Positions 1-7,257 of a stretch of 32,642 nt of DNA are shown here, piece after piece. Each line of letters opens with the position of its first letter. The stretch's first letter is position 1. The notes below the pieces were generated by a model. That model searched no databases. It saw only the letters and a program-made list of their open reading frames with translations, and had not been told where the DNA came from. Source of the stretch: an uncultured Streptococcus sp. (lineage in GTDB: Bacteria; Bacillota; Bacilli; Lactobacillales; Streptococcaceae); contig CAKPZX010000018.1 in the NCBI GenBank assembly GCA_934215455.1, positions 1 through 32,642 of the forward strand, written 5' to 3'. A program made the translations under genes and the position numbers.

Positions 1-44
1 TTAAATTTCCACATACTGGTACGATGAATCGGTTCTGTTTTCAT
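1..44 (-). CDS. N-terminus of a gene running off the left edge
   Basis: Only 14 codons are in the window (MKTEPIHRTSMWKF, then the first two bases of the next codon). The ATG at 42-44 is preceded by AAAAGGAGAAGATT, a well-placed ribosome binding site, and an organised promoter and leader lie upstream (to about 264). I cannot recognise the product from so few residues. The CodY-like box beside its promoter suggests, by inference only, a nitrogen or amino-acid related role. Confidence 0.7.
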   Translation of the reverse strand, partial: MKTEPIHRTSMWKF

Positions 45-67
45 AATCTTCTCCTTTTGTTTTTAAA

Positions 68-103
68 GAGCCGTGTCTGTTTAGACTTTCGGACGCAACG
101 CTC
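68..103 (-). promoter_or_regulatory. leader hairpin upstream of the left-edge gene
   Basis: On the minus strand the RNA can fold as nested helices: GAG/CTC (101-103 with 68-70), CCG/CGG (90-92 with 71-73) and GUCU/AGAC (83-86 with 75-78) around a four-base AAAC loop. It is followed by UUUAAAAAC and then the ribosome binding site of the left-edge gene. It could be an attenuator or simply a 5'UTR fold. The helices are short and interrupted, so confidence is limited. Confidence 0.35.
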
Positions 104-129
104 TATAGATTTTTATGGTTGAACTGCCT

Positions 130-159
130 TCATTCTAGCAGAATCCCCTTAGTCGACAT
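130..159 (-). CDS. putative 9-residue leader peptide
   Basis: A ten-codon ORF (MSTKGILLE, stop TGA) starts at an ATG placed 8 bases after AGGAG. It lies inside the predicted 5'UTR of the left-edge gene, between the promoter at 203-230 and the hairpin at 68-103. It holds consecutive Ile-Leu-Leu codons (ATT CTG CTA), so translational attenuation by branched-chain amino acids is conceivable. That is inference; the ORF is very short and could be chance. Confidence 0.35.
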   Translation of the reverse strand: MSTKGILLE

Positions 160-202
160 CGGATCTTCTCCTTTAAAATGCTTGTTCAACAGTTCACAAC
201 TA

Positions 203-230
203 ATCATACGCCTATTTTTATAGAAGTCAA
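203..230 (-). promoter_or_regulatory. promoter of the left-edge gene
   Basis: Reading the minus strand, TTGACT (225-230) and TATGAT (203-208) are separated by 16 bases. Transcription would start near 196, giving a 5'UTR of about 150 bases that carries the leader ORF and hairpin. Confidence 0.6.
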
Positions 231-231
231 G

Positions 232-246
232 AATTTTCTGAAATTT
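232..246. promoter_or_regulatory. CodY-box-like site
   Basis: AATTTTCTGAAATTT matches the low-GC Gram-positive CodY consensus AATTTTCWGAAAATT at 14 of 15 positions. It lies one base from the -35 hexamer of the left-edge gene, where CodY binding would hinder RNA polymerase. Confidence 0.55.
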
Positions 247-248
247 TT

Positions 249-264
249 TTGAAAACGTTCGGGA
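249..264. promoter_or_regulatory. cre-like half site
   Basis: TTGAAAACGTTCGGGA matches the left and central part of the CcpA cre consensus (TGNAANCGNW) but diverges in the right arm. It sits just upstream of the CodY-like box and promoter of the left-edge gene. A weak candidate. Confidence 0.25.
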
Positions 265-325
265 ATTGAAAAATAGAGCAAGCGCCCATGAGGATGATCG
301 CTAGACGAATATAAGAGGCCACTAT

Positions 326-359
326 AAAAAAAAAACAAACACCATTTCTGGTGTTTGTT
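326..359 (-). terminator. terminator of the surface-protein gene
   Basis: A perfect 10-bp stem (334-343 with 350-359, six-base loop) is followed on the minus strand by a U run (A run 326-335). It lies 25 bases past the stop of the LPNTG protein gene. Confidence 0.9.
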
Positions 360-383
360 TCACTTTATAAAGGAAGCACTAGC

Positions 384-3300
384 TTATTTTTTCTTTTTCT
401 TCAAAATATAAGCTGCAATGCTTGCTAAGACAAAGGCTAAAACTAGGCTAATAATAGAGATGGTCGTACCTGTATTTGGTAAGAATCCTAAGATCTTGCC
501 TGGTTTCTTCGGCTCTGGTTGGCTTGGTTTTTTAGGTTCAGGTTGACCCGGTTTCTTTGGTTCAGATGAACTTGGAGGAGTTGGTTGTTTTGGAGTTTCT
601 TTTGGAACATGCTTGTTAGTAATCACAACATTTCCTTTACCATCCTCGTCGTTACGAGCTTCATAGCCCTTTGGAACACTGACTTCTCTCACTGTATAAG
701 TGATGGTGTTTCCATTTGCTTTTTCATCTAAATCTGCAAAGGTATGGGTCCACTTGTTTTCAGCTGACAATTCTACTTCTTGACCGACTTTTTGATCATT
801 GGCATAGAGTTGAACGCGAATACTCTTCGGACGAATTCCATCCTTGTCATTCTCATCATCCCACTTCTTAGTGACCGTGACGCTTGTCTTACCAGGTGCA
901 TGGGTGTTGGTAATGGTATAAGCAGCCTGATCAATTGTAGTCGTATATTCAGCTACCTTCTCTTCTTGAAGAGTATAGACGATTTCTTTTCCATCCTTGA
1001 ATTTTGGTAGTCCTGTGAAGCTTTCTTTCCAATCTGTCGCATTGGTCAGTTCTTTTTGAGCAACTTTTTCACCATTGGCAAGAAGATTCACCACGATACT
1101 TGCTGGACGAAGACCATCTTGATTGTCTTGGTCATTCCAGATCTTGGTCACTGGAATATCGATCACCGCAGGCGTATGCGTATTGGTCAAGATCGTATGA
1201 GCAGCATCAGAAGTATCAGCAGTGACTTGGTAGCCTTCAGGAACAGCGACTTCTTCCACACGGTAGCTGATAGCTTGACCGGCTTTCTTTTCAGCTAATT
1301 TACTAAAGGTATGAGTCCACTGATTGTCTGCTGACAATTCAACTGGATCTCCTACTTTTTCATCACCAGCATAGAGTTGAACCTTGATCGATTTTGGACG
1401 AAGACCATCTTGGTTGTTGGCATCTTCCCATTTCTTCGTAACTTTCATCTCTGTCAAAGCTGGTTCATGCGTATTGGTCAAGACAACATTGGCCTTGTCC
1501 TTATCATTTACCGTCACCTTGTAACCATCTGGGACAGTCACTTCTTTGACTGTATACGCAATTGCTTTTCCATCTGCCTTGGCATCAAGGTTTTCAAATG
1601 TACCTTTCCAGTCATTCACTGCTGAAAGTTCTACCACTTGATCCGTCGCAAGGCCATCTTTGTACAATTGAACTTGAATGCTGGCTGGACGAAGACCATC
1701 TTGGTTGTCTCCATCTTCCCACTTCTTGCTCACTTCTACTTTGGTCTTTTCTGGTTCGTGCGTGTTGGTCACGACTACTTGACCTGGGTTAGTTGCTTCG
1801 ACAGCTTGTGTGTAGCCTTCTGGAACATCGATTTCTTTGACTGTATAGTTGATAACTTGGCCAGCTTTCTTCTCATCTAGGTTTGAGAAGGTATGGGTCC
1901 ATTTGTTATCAGCTGACAATTCAACCGCCTTACCAACCTTTTGATCGCCAGCATAGAGTTGAACCTTGATCGATTTTGGACGAAGACCATCTTGGTTGTT
2001 GGCATCATTCCAGTTTTTCGTAACAGTGAGGCTCGTCTTACCTGGCTTGTAAGTATTGGTAATCGTTGTTCCATCAATCTTAGTGGTGTAATTGTCCACT
2101 TTGTCTTCTGTCACTGTGTAGACAACTTTTTGACCATCTTTATAGACTGGCAGGTCTGTGAAGGTATGAGTCCATTCATCGCCTTCACCAGTCAGATCAA
2201 GAGCTTGCACCTCTGTTCCATTTGCCAAGAGGTGAACTTTGATGGTAGATGGGCGAAGACCGTCTTGGTTTTGTGCATCATCCCAGACTTTCTTGACTGT
2301 AACAGTCGTTGTCTCAGGAGTGCGCTTGTTGGTGATGGTAGCTTTTCCATCTGTGAAGCTGGCTTCTTCTGTATCGACCGTATAATGAGTCGGAACTTTC
2401 ACTTCTTTAACAGTGTAGGTATTGAGCTTGCCATCACTGTCTTTATCTGGAAGATTCGTAAAGTGGGCTTTCCAGTCTGTTGCGGCTGAAACCGTGACTG
2501 GTTTTCCTTGAGCTTTGCCATTCTTATAGAGTTGGAATTCCACACTTTCTGGGCGAAGCCCTTCTTGGTTGTCTTGGTCATCCCAAACTTTTGAAGCTTC
2601 AAGATCAATATACTTGATATCTGCTTCATTAGCGATCTCAACTGGGACTGCTTTTGAGCCAATCGCTTTTCCATCCACCGTGACGTGGTAGATTTGTTTG
2701 TCCGCATCATAGGTGACAACCACGGCATGTTCTGTCTCATCCAACTTGTAGCTTTCAGGTGCTTTGGTTTCTTTGAGCGTATAGGTTCCTTCTGTTAAGG
2801 TGTTAAAGGAGAGTTCTCCATTCTTATCAGAAGTTGCCGTCGCAACAACCGCACCATTTGCATCAGTTAAGGTAAATTCAGCACCTTCAAGGACTTTCTT
2901 CGGATTGTCCTTATCCACTTTCTTGACTTGGAAAGCAGCTGAGAAGATTTGTGCGGATACGGTATTGGACTCACGGTTTCCTTCGTGGCCTTTGGCCTTG
3001 TAACCAAATTGGTTATGGGCTTGGACTACACCTGAACGACCACCGTTGTCTTCGTTATCTTTGGTGCGTTCTTGCATCAAGGCCTTGACTTCATCTGTCA
3101 ATTCACTTGGATTCACAACTGGGACACCAAAGCTTGCTTCTCCACGCGCAGGAATCGTAGTCCCAGCATTTGCAACTAACTTGATTCCTGTTACTTGACT
3201 GTAATCAGTCACAGCTGTCGTCCAGATATCCTTGTCGGCAGCTTGCGCCATGGTAGCTGTCGTAACGCCTGTATCCGTTGTATAGTAGATCGTCCATCCT

Positions 3301-5783
3301 TCCGGAGCAGTTACTGGTCCACGAAGGCTGACTGTGTATTCTGTCATCCGACCAGATCCGTCTAGTGTGTTAACGTCTTTTACTTTTGGTAGGACATCAT
3401 AGACGACTCCGTCTTCTACTGCCTTATCCGTATTATTTTTAATGGTGAGTTTGTAGTTAAAGGTTTCACCTGGTTTGAAGGTACGTGTCACAATCGAAGC
3501 GTCTGACAGGTCATCATTTTTAGCGATATATTTGCGTGCATAGATTCCTTCAGCAGCAACAATCGTATAGTTTGATTGAGCATATGGAATTTTATCCGTT
3601 GTTGAACCATTTCCGTTCAGATCGTACACATCCTCAGTAACACGATTTGGGTTAGCATTTTCAAGATCGTGGATGCCGTTTCCAGCGACATATACTTTAT
3701 TGGTGAAGGTCCCACCATCGTCTTTCCCTTTCAGATCGGCCACGATAAATGGTAGACGCACGCGATTAAGATCTTGAAGAGAAGCTTTAATAAACTCTTT
3801 TTGATCCAAATGCATGATGAGAGCTGTCCGTCCAGAATTGTGGTAGTTTTCAATGACATCGTAGCTCTTTAAGAATTTCATCCCTTTTTCATTAGAGGCA
3901 AGGTTTCTCTCAAAATCTTTATAGTCGACTTTAAGGGTATTTGGATCATACAGATCAATGATTCGCAGGTCTCCATAATCCTTATCAGGATCTAAAACTA
4001 CTTTGGTTGCCATCAAACCAAAACGAATATTTTGTCCATCAGTATAGCGAACATCATTGTAATCAGTCGTTTTTGCAATTTCAAAGCTTTCCTTCATTGG
4101 AATCAGCTTAAAGCTCCAATCTGCTGACTGATCTTTGGCAACGTTTGACTGTGTTTTATAAGTCACACGGCCTGTATTCTTGTAGACATTTTTGGTCGCA
4201 TCATTTTCATCGTAACGCGTCTTTTCAGGATCCTTGAAGCTTGTATAGCTATTGAGGTAAATTCCCTGACCAGATTGAAGGACAAAATCATCCTTCATTT
4301 CCATCCGCCAGCCCACAACGGTTCCATACTTGGTCAAATCAATTAGACCGTTTCCATCTTTATCTGCTTCTGACTGGATTTCTTTGGTGCTACCATCTTC
4401 CATGGTCAAGATAATTCGTTTGACAATGGTATGGATTTGCTTCCCAATCCCATAGTTTCCTTCCATCAGGCGACTATAACCGATCTTGGTAAACTTCAAG
4501 CGAGGGTCCACAGTCTCATCATAAAAGACGAAATTCTTCTGCGGTGAAGGGGTATTGTTGGCAAATTTTAAGAGCCATTTATAATTAGCAGCCTTGTATT
4601 CTGTTGAGTCATAAACATCCCCATCCGCCTGTTTAGCAAAGCTTCCAGCTCCTTCAAGGTCACGTGAAGTCAAACGGAAAATAAGAGAATCTTCCGCAGT
4701 AATATCTGGTTCTCCCTCTCCACGGTTGGCAGGAATTCCTACGATGCTACCAGTATTGGTCAAATCCTTACTAAGAACGTCCTTGAGGGTTTGGTCTTTT
4801 TCTAAGACCAAATCAGGGAATTTCAAGTAGAGGTAACTTGTATCCTTGATTTTGGTCATAAATTCTTGGTGATAAGCTGCTGGATTGTCGTTTGCATCCG
4901 CCTTGAAAGTCTTCGTAACTGTACCATCTCCATTGTCTACCCAGCCTTCAGACTTGGTTGTATCAAGAACAGCTGTGCGAGTCTTCCCACTCTTATCTGT
5001 ATAGGTTGGTAACTTATCAGTGATCGTTGCTGATTCTAACTGACGGTATTGACCACCGTATTGACCACGCATTCCGTCCAATTGGAAGGCAAATGGGACA
5101 GAAGTTGGTGTTTCAATATAGTTCTTACCATCCGCACCTTTGACAATACCTGGCATTGCTTCCGCATAGTCCTTAGACATGGCTTCGTTCAAGTTTTGGT
5201 TGATGTACTTGGTGAAGCGATAGTCGTTGTACTTGGGTTTCCAAATGATATCATTGAGCGCTGTTTCCTGCCCATTGATGTTCAAGGTACCCGTAATATC
5301 CAATGAATAATTGGTCGGTGCATAACCGACTTTAAATTTTCCAATAAATGGTAGAGTTAGGACCTCTGACTTTTGGTAATTGTTAAAGTGAAGTGTGACT
5401 TGATAATCATCTCCAACTTTTGTAACCGTTGGTTTGTCATGCTCTGAAGCACTATTGAAGTCAGGTAAACTAACTTCTCGTAAGTACTTTCCAGGAACCT
5501 TCAAGGTCACCGTTACTTCATTAATATCCGTTGTCAAATTCTTAGGGGTGATCTGGATATAACCAGACATGGTATCCCCTGTATAATAGGACATTCCACC
5601 TGGATGATCTTGTTTATCCCCATACATAAGGGTAACATCCAAGGCCCCATTATCCCCGACTGCTAGCTCATTGGCAAAAGCCGTGATAGCCCCTTGACCA
5701 AGCTGACCTAGCATCATGAAAATTGTTAAAATGGCAAAACCTTTTTTCAAAAAGTCTTTCCATAATGAACGAAGCTTTTTCAT
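384..5783 (-). CDS. LPNTG-anchored surface protein with seven Cna-B repeats
   Basis: A 1799-residue cell-wall protein, probably an adhesin. Residues 1-38 form a signal peptide (basic start, hydrophobic core, AFA before NE). Residues 39 to about 745 are a large N-terminal region without a motif I recognise. A DUF11-like segment begins near 746 (EGIYARKYIAKND). A SpaA-like prealbumin domain follows (about 950-1050, VKKVDKDNPKKVLEGAEF). Seven Cna-B repeats start near residues 1060, 1160, 1250, 1348, 1444, 1540 and 1632; each has a K-x-W-D/N-D segment, the DGLRP signature, a YTVxE strand and a final TN-x-H/K/Y, the usual setting of intramolecular Lys-Asn isopeptide bonds. A Pro/Lys-rich wall spanner, LPNTG (1768-1772), a hydrophobic segment and a KKKKK tail complete the sorting signal. 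The start follows AAAGGAGATAAGAC. No sortase is nearby, so the housekeeping SrtA probably anchors it. The ligand is unknown. Confidence 0.95.
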   Translation of the reverse strand: MKKLRSLWKDFLKKGFAILTIFMMLGQLGQGAITAFANELAVGDNGALDVTLMYGDKQDHPGGMSYYTGDTMSGYIQITPKNLTTDINEVTVTLKVPGKYLREVSLPDFNSASEHDKPTVTKVGDDYQVTLHFNNYQKSEVLTLPFIGKFKVGYAPTNYSLDITGTLNINGQETALNDIIWKPKYNDYRFTKYINQNLNEAMSKDYAEAMPGIVKGADGKNYIETPTSVPFAFQLDGMRGQYGGQYRQLESATITDKLPTYTDKSGKTRTAVLDTTKSEGWVDNGDGTVTKTFKADANDNPAAYHQEFMTKIKDTSYLYLKFPDLVLEKDQTLKDVLSKDLTNTGSIVGIPANRGEGEPDITAEDSLIFRLTSRDLEGAGSFAKQADGDVYDSTEYKAANYKWLLKFANNTPSPQKNFVFYDETVDPRLKFTKIGYSRLMEGNYGIGKQIHTIVKRIILTMEDGSTKEIQSEADKDGNGLIDLTKYGTVVGWRMEMKDDFVLQSGQGIYLNSYTSFKDPEKTRYDENDATKNVYKNTGRVTYKTQSNVAKDQSADWSFKLIPMKESFEIAKTTDYNDVRYTDGQNIRFGLMATKVVLDPDKDYGDLRIIDLYDPNTLKVDYKDFERNLASNEKGMKFLKSYDVIENYHNSGRTALIMHLDQKEFIKASLQDLNRVRLPFIVADLKGKDDGGTFTNKVYVAGNGIHDLENANPNRVTEDVYDLNGNGSTTDKIPYAQSNYTIVAAEGIYARKYIAKNDDLSDASIVTRTFKPGETFNYKLTIKNNTDKAVEDGVVYDVLPKVKDVNTLDGSGRMTEYTVSLRGPVTAPEGWTIYYTTDTGVTTATMAQAADKDIWTTAVTDYSQVTGIKLVANAGTTIPARGEASFGVPVVNPSELTDEVKALMQERTKDNEDNGGRSGVVQAHNQFGYKAKGHEGNRESNTVSAQIFSAAFQVKKVDKDNPKKVLEGAEFTLTDANGAVVATATSDKNGELSFNTLTEGTYTLKETKAPESYKLDETEHAVVVTYDADKQIYHVTVDGKAIGSKAVPVEIANEADIKYIDLEASKVWDDQDNQEGLRPESVEFQLYKNGKAQGKPVTVSAATDWKAHFTNLPDKDSDGKLNTYTVKEVKVPTHYTVDTEEASFTDGKATITNKRTPETTTVTVKKVWDDAQNQDGLRPSTIKVHLLANGTEVQALDLTGEGDEWTHTFTDLPVYKDGQKVVYTVTEDKVDNYTTKIDGTTITNTYKPGKTSLTVTKNWNDANNQDGLRPKSIKVQLYAGDQKVGKAVELSADNKWTHTFSNLDEKKAGQVINYTVKEIDVPEGYTQAVEATNPGQVVVTNTHEPEKTKVEVSKKWEDGDNQDGLRPASIQVQLYKDGLATDQVVELSAVNDWKGTFENLDAKADGKAIAYTVKEVTVPDGYKVTVNDKDKANVVLTNTHEPALTEMKVTKKWEDANNQDGLRPKSIKVQLYAGDEKVGDPVELSADNQWTHTFSKLAEKKAGQAISYRVEEVAVPEGYQVTADTSDAAHTILTNTHTPAVIDIPVTKIWNDQDNQDGLRPASIVVNLLANGEKVAQKELTNATDWKESFTGLPKFKDGKEIVYTLQEEKVAEYTTTIDQAAYTITNTHAPGKTSVTVTKKWDDENDKDGIRPKSIRVQLYANDQKVGQEVELSAENKWTHTFADLDEKANGNTITYTVREVSVPKGYEARNDEDGKGNVVITNKHVPKETPKQPTPPSSSEPKKPGQPEPKKPSQPEPKKPGKILGFLPNTGTTISIISLVLAFVLASIAAYILKKKKK

Positions 5784-5890
5784 GTCTTATCTCCTTTACT
5801 TTTGTTAGCCTTCCAAAAGGCCCTCCCTTTAATTTTATCACTTATTTTTTAAAATATCCTTTGCTTTTCAAATTAAATCATCACTATTCA

Positions 5891-5927
5891 ATAATATAGA
5901 CATTATTTGCAATGATGTCTATATTAT
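5891..5927. promoter_or_regulatory. 13-bp perfect inverted repeat, probable operator
   Basis: ATAATATAGACAT (5891-5903) and its exact reverse complement (5915-5927) flank an 11-base spacer, about 110 bases upstream of the surface-protein start. It is not next to a gene end, since the acyltransferase terminator is near 6045-6072, so a regulator-binding site fits better than a terminator. The regulator is unknown. Confidence 0.55.
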
Positions 5928-6043
5928 AACTCACTATCTGGTACTGATTTCCCCTTTCTTTTATCCAAGGGCAATAAAATAAAACATCTATAAATGAGGT
6001 GAAATTGGCCTACCAATCCTTATCCCTCTTAATTTGTTCATAC

Positions 6044-6072
6044 AAAAAACCTCAAACAAGCCGTTTGAGGTT
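6044..6072 (-). terminator. terminator of the acyltransferase gene
   Basis: A 10-bp stem (6048-6057 with 6063-6072) with a five-base loop, followed on the minus strand by a U run, lies just after the acyltransferase stop. Confidence 0.9.
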
Positions 6073-6083
6073 TGTACACCCTA

Positions 6084-7139
6084 CTATTGGTTGGTTATTT
6101 CATCTAACTCTTCACCATTTGAAGGAATCTTTTGTTTTTCCCTTCTCTCTCGTACCAACAGCATGGCTAGTCCAAAGAGGTGGCTGCCAAACAAGGCAGT
6201 CACAAAAATCAGCTTGCCCCTGTCTGGATAAGAGAGAGGGAGGCTGCTAAAGCCATAGCGAGCCCACTCGATAAAGATCGGATGCGAAAAGTAAAGAGCT
6301 ATACTCATCTGCTTTAAATACTGTAAATCATAGCTTTTCAAAAAGGACGATCGCAGGCAGGCATTGACAAAATAAACGGTCACAAAAGGAAGAAGAAAGA
6401 AAAAGTTCTTATCAATTCCTTCGTGTTGAAAAATGATGATTCCTTCTAGGCAGAGCAAACCAAAGGCAAGAGCTAGCTTTTGCCAACGGTGAATGCTAAA
6501 AGCTTGTGCATGAAAATGATCATACAAATAGTACCCCATATAGATAAAAATGGGCGTGTAAAAGAGACCATTTCGCGCTGTAAAAAATAGGTTGCTGTAG
6601 AGCTGGTAACCCTTGAGAAGACTCGTGGTGTCCAGATAAGCCGAATAGGTCTCGATCAAACCCCAGCAGTATAGAAGAAAGGTGATCACCCCCGTCCAAA
6701 CCATACCTAGGCGTTTGACCAATTGATTGACCAAAAACAAGCCCAGTAGAAAGGCCGGAATATACCAGAGTTGGTAGCACATTCCCAGATAGATCAGTGC
6801 AATGAGAACACCTGCCGGAAAAAGATAGACAGGAAGATGGAGACTAGAGAAAAAGAGCCAGGCATAAGGGAGGTACACAAAACTCCAAAATAAATAGGTT
6901 TTTACAATTTTGGCCAGATAGGCCTTCATTTTCTGAGAATTCCCTAGGGATTGTTTGAGGAAAAAGCTGGCACAGACGATAAAAAATGGCACCGCTAGCC
7001 GGCCGAGCATACTCTTGAGACCAAAATGCAGTGGCTCATAAGAGGTCAAGCGACCACTATGCACCAAAATCACTGCAATCGCAAAGAGGTATTGAAAAAA
7101 GCTGATACTAGAGGTGTTATAGAGGGGATTCTTTTGCAT
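6084..7139 (-). CDS. acyltransferase family 3 membrane protein
   Basis: 351 residues, almost entirely hydrophobic helices (about ten), with the N-terminal pattern of the Acyl_transf_3 family (ISFFQYLFAIAVILVHSG, containing the membrane-embedded His near residue 27). Such enzymes move acyl groups, often acetyl, onto cell-envelope glycans such as wall polysaccharide, teichoic acid or peptidoglycan; the substrate here cannot be told. Length is normal for the stand-alone family. The ATG follows GCAAGGAGTAGGACT. The gene is monocistronic, divergent from pabBC, with its own promoter and terminator. Confidence 0.85.
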   Translation of the reverse strand: MQKNPLYNTSSISFFQYLFAIAVILVHSGRLTSYEPLHFGLKSMLGRLAVPFFIVCASFFLKQSLGNSQKMKAYLAKIVKTYLFWSFVYLPYAWLFFSSLHLPVYLFPAGVLIALIYLGMCYQLWYIPAFLLGLFLVNQLVKRLGMVWTGVITFLLYCWGLIETYSAYLDTTSLLKGYQLYSNLFFTARNGLFYTPIFIYMGYYLYDHFHAQAFSIHRWQKLALAFGLLCLEGIIIFQHEGIDKNFFFLLPFVTVYFVNACLRSSFLKSYDLQYLKQMSIALYFSHPIFIEWARYGFSSLPLSYPDRGKLIFVTALFGSHLFGLAMLLVRERREKQKIPSNGEELDEITNQ

Positions 7140-7174
7140 AGTCCTACTCCTTGCCCAAAGCAGTTTCTATGGTT

Positions 7175-7183
7175 ATTTTAGCA
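7175..7183 (-). promoter_or_regulatory. extended -10 promoter of the acyltransferase gene
   Basis: The minus strand reads TGCTAAAAT, an extended -10 element. No good -35 is seen 17 bases upstream, which is tolerable for TGn promoters. Confidence 0.45.
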
Positions 7184-7242
7184 TGAAAGGGAAGGCCAAG
7201 CAAGGAATCTTACATCCTTATCTACCTTTTTTCCTCTATTTT

Positions 7243-7251
7243 TGATATACT
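7243..7251 (+). promoter_or_regulatory. extended -10 promoter abutting the pabBC start
   Basis: TGATATACT is a good extended -10 (TGn plus TATACT at 7246-7251). It ends only 6 bases before the pabBC ATG at 7258, so transcription would begin at or next to the start codon. There is no Shine-Dalgarno sequence between them. Confidence 0.55.
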
Positions 7252-7257
7252 CAAAGC

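Noticed and set aside
303..310. GACGAATA as a competence CIN box (TACGAATA)
   Set aside because: The first base differs and there is no competence gene nearby.
780..2489. Several plus-strand ORFs of 76-182 codons opposite the Cna-B repeat region
   Set aside because: They are antisense shadows of the repeat codons of the surface-protein gene, recur at the repeat period and lack ribosome binding sites.
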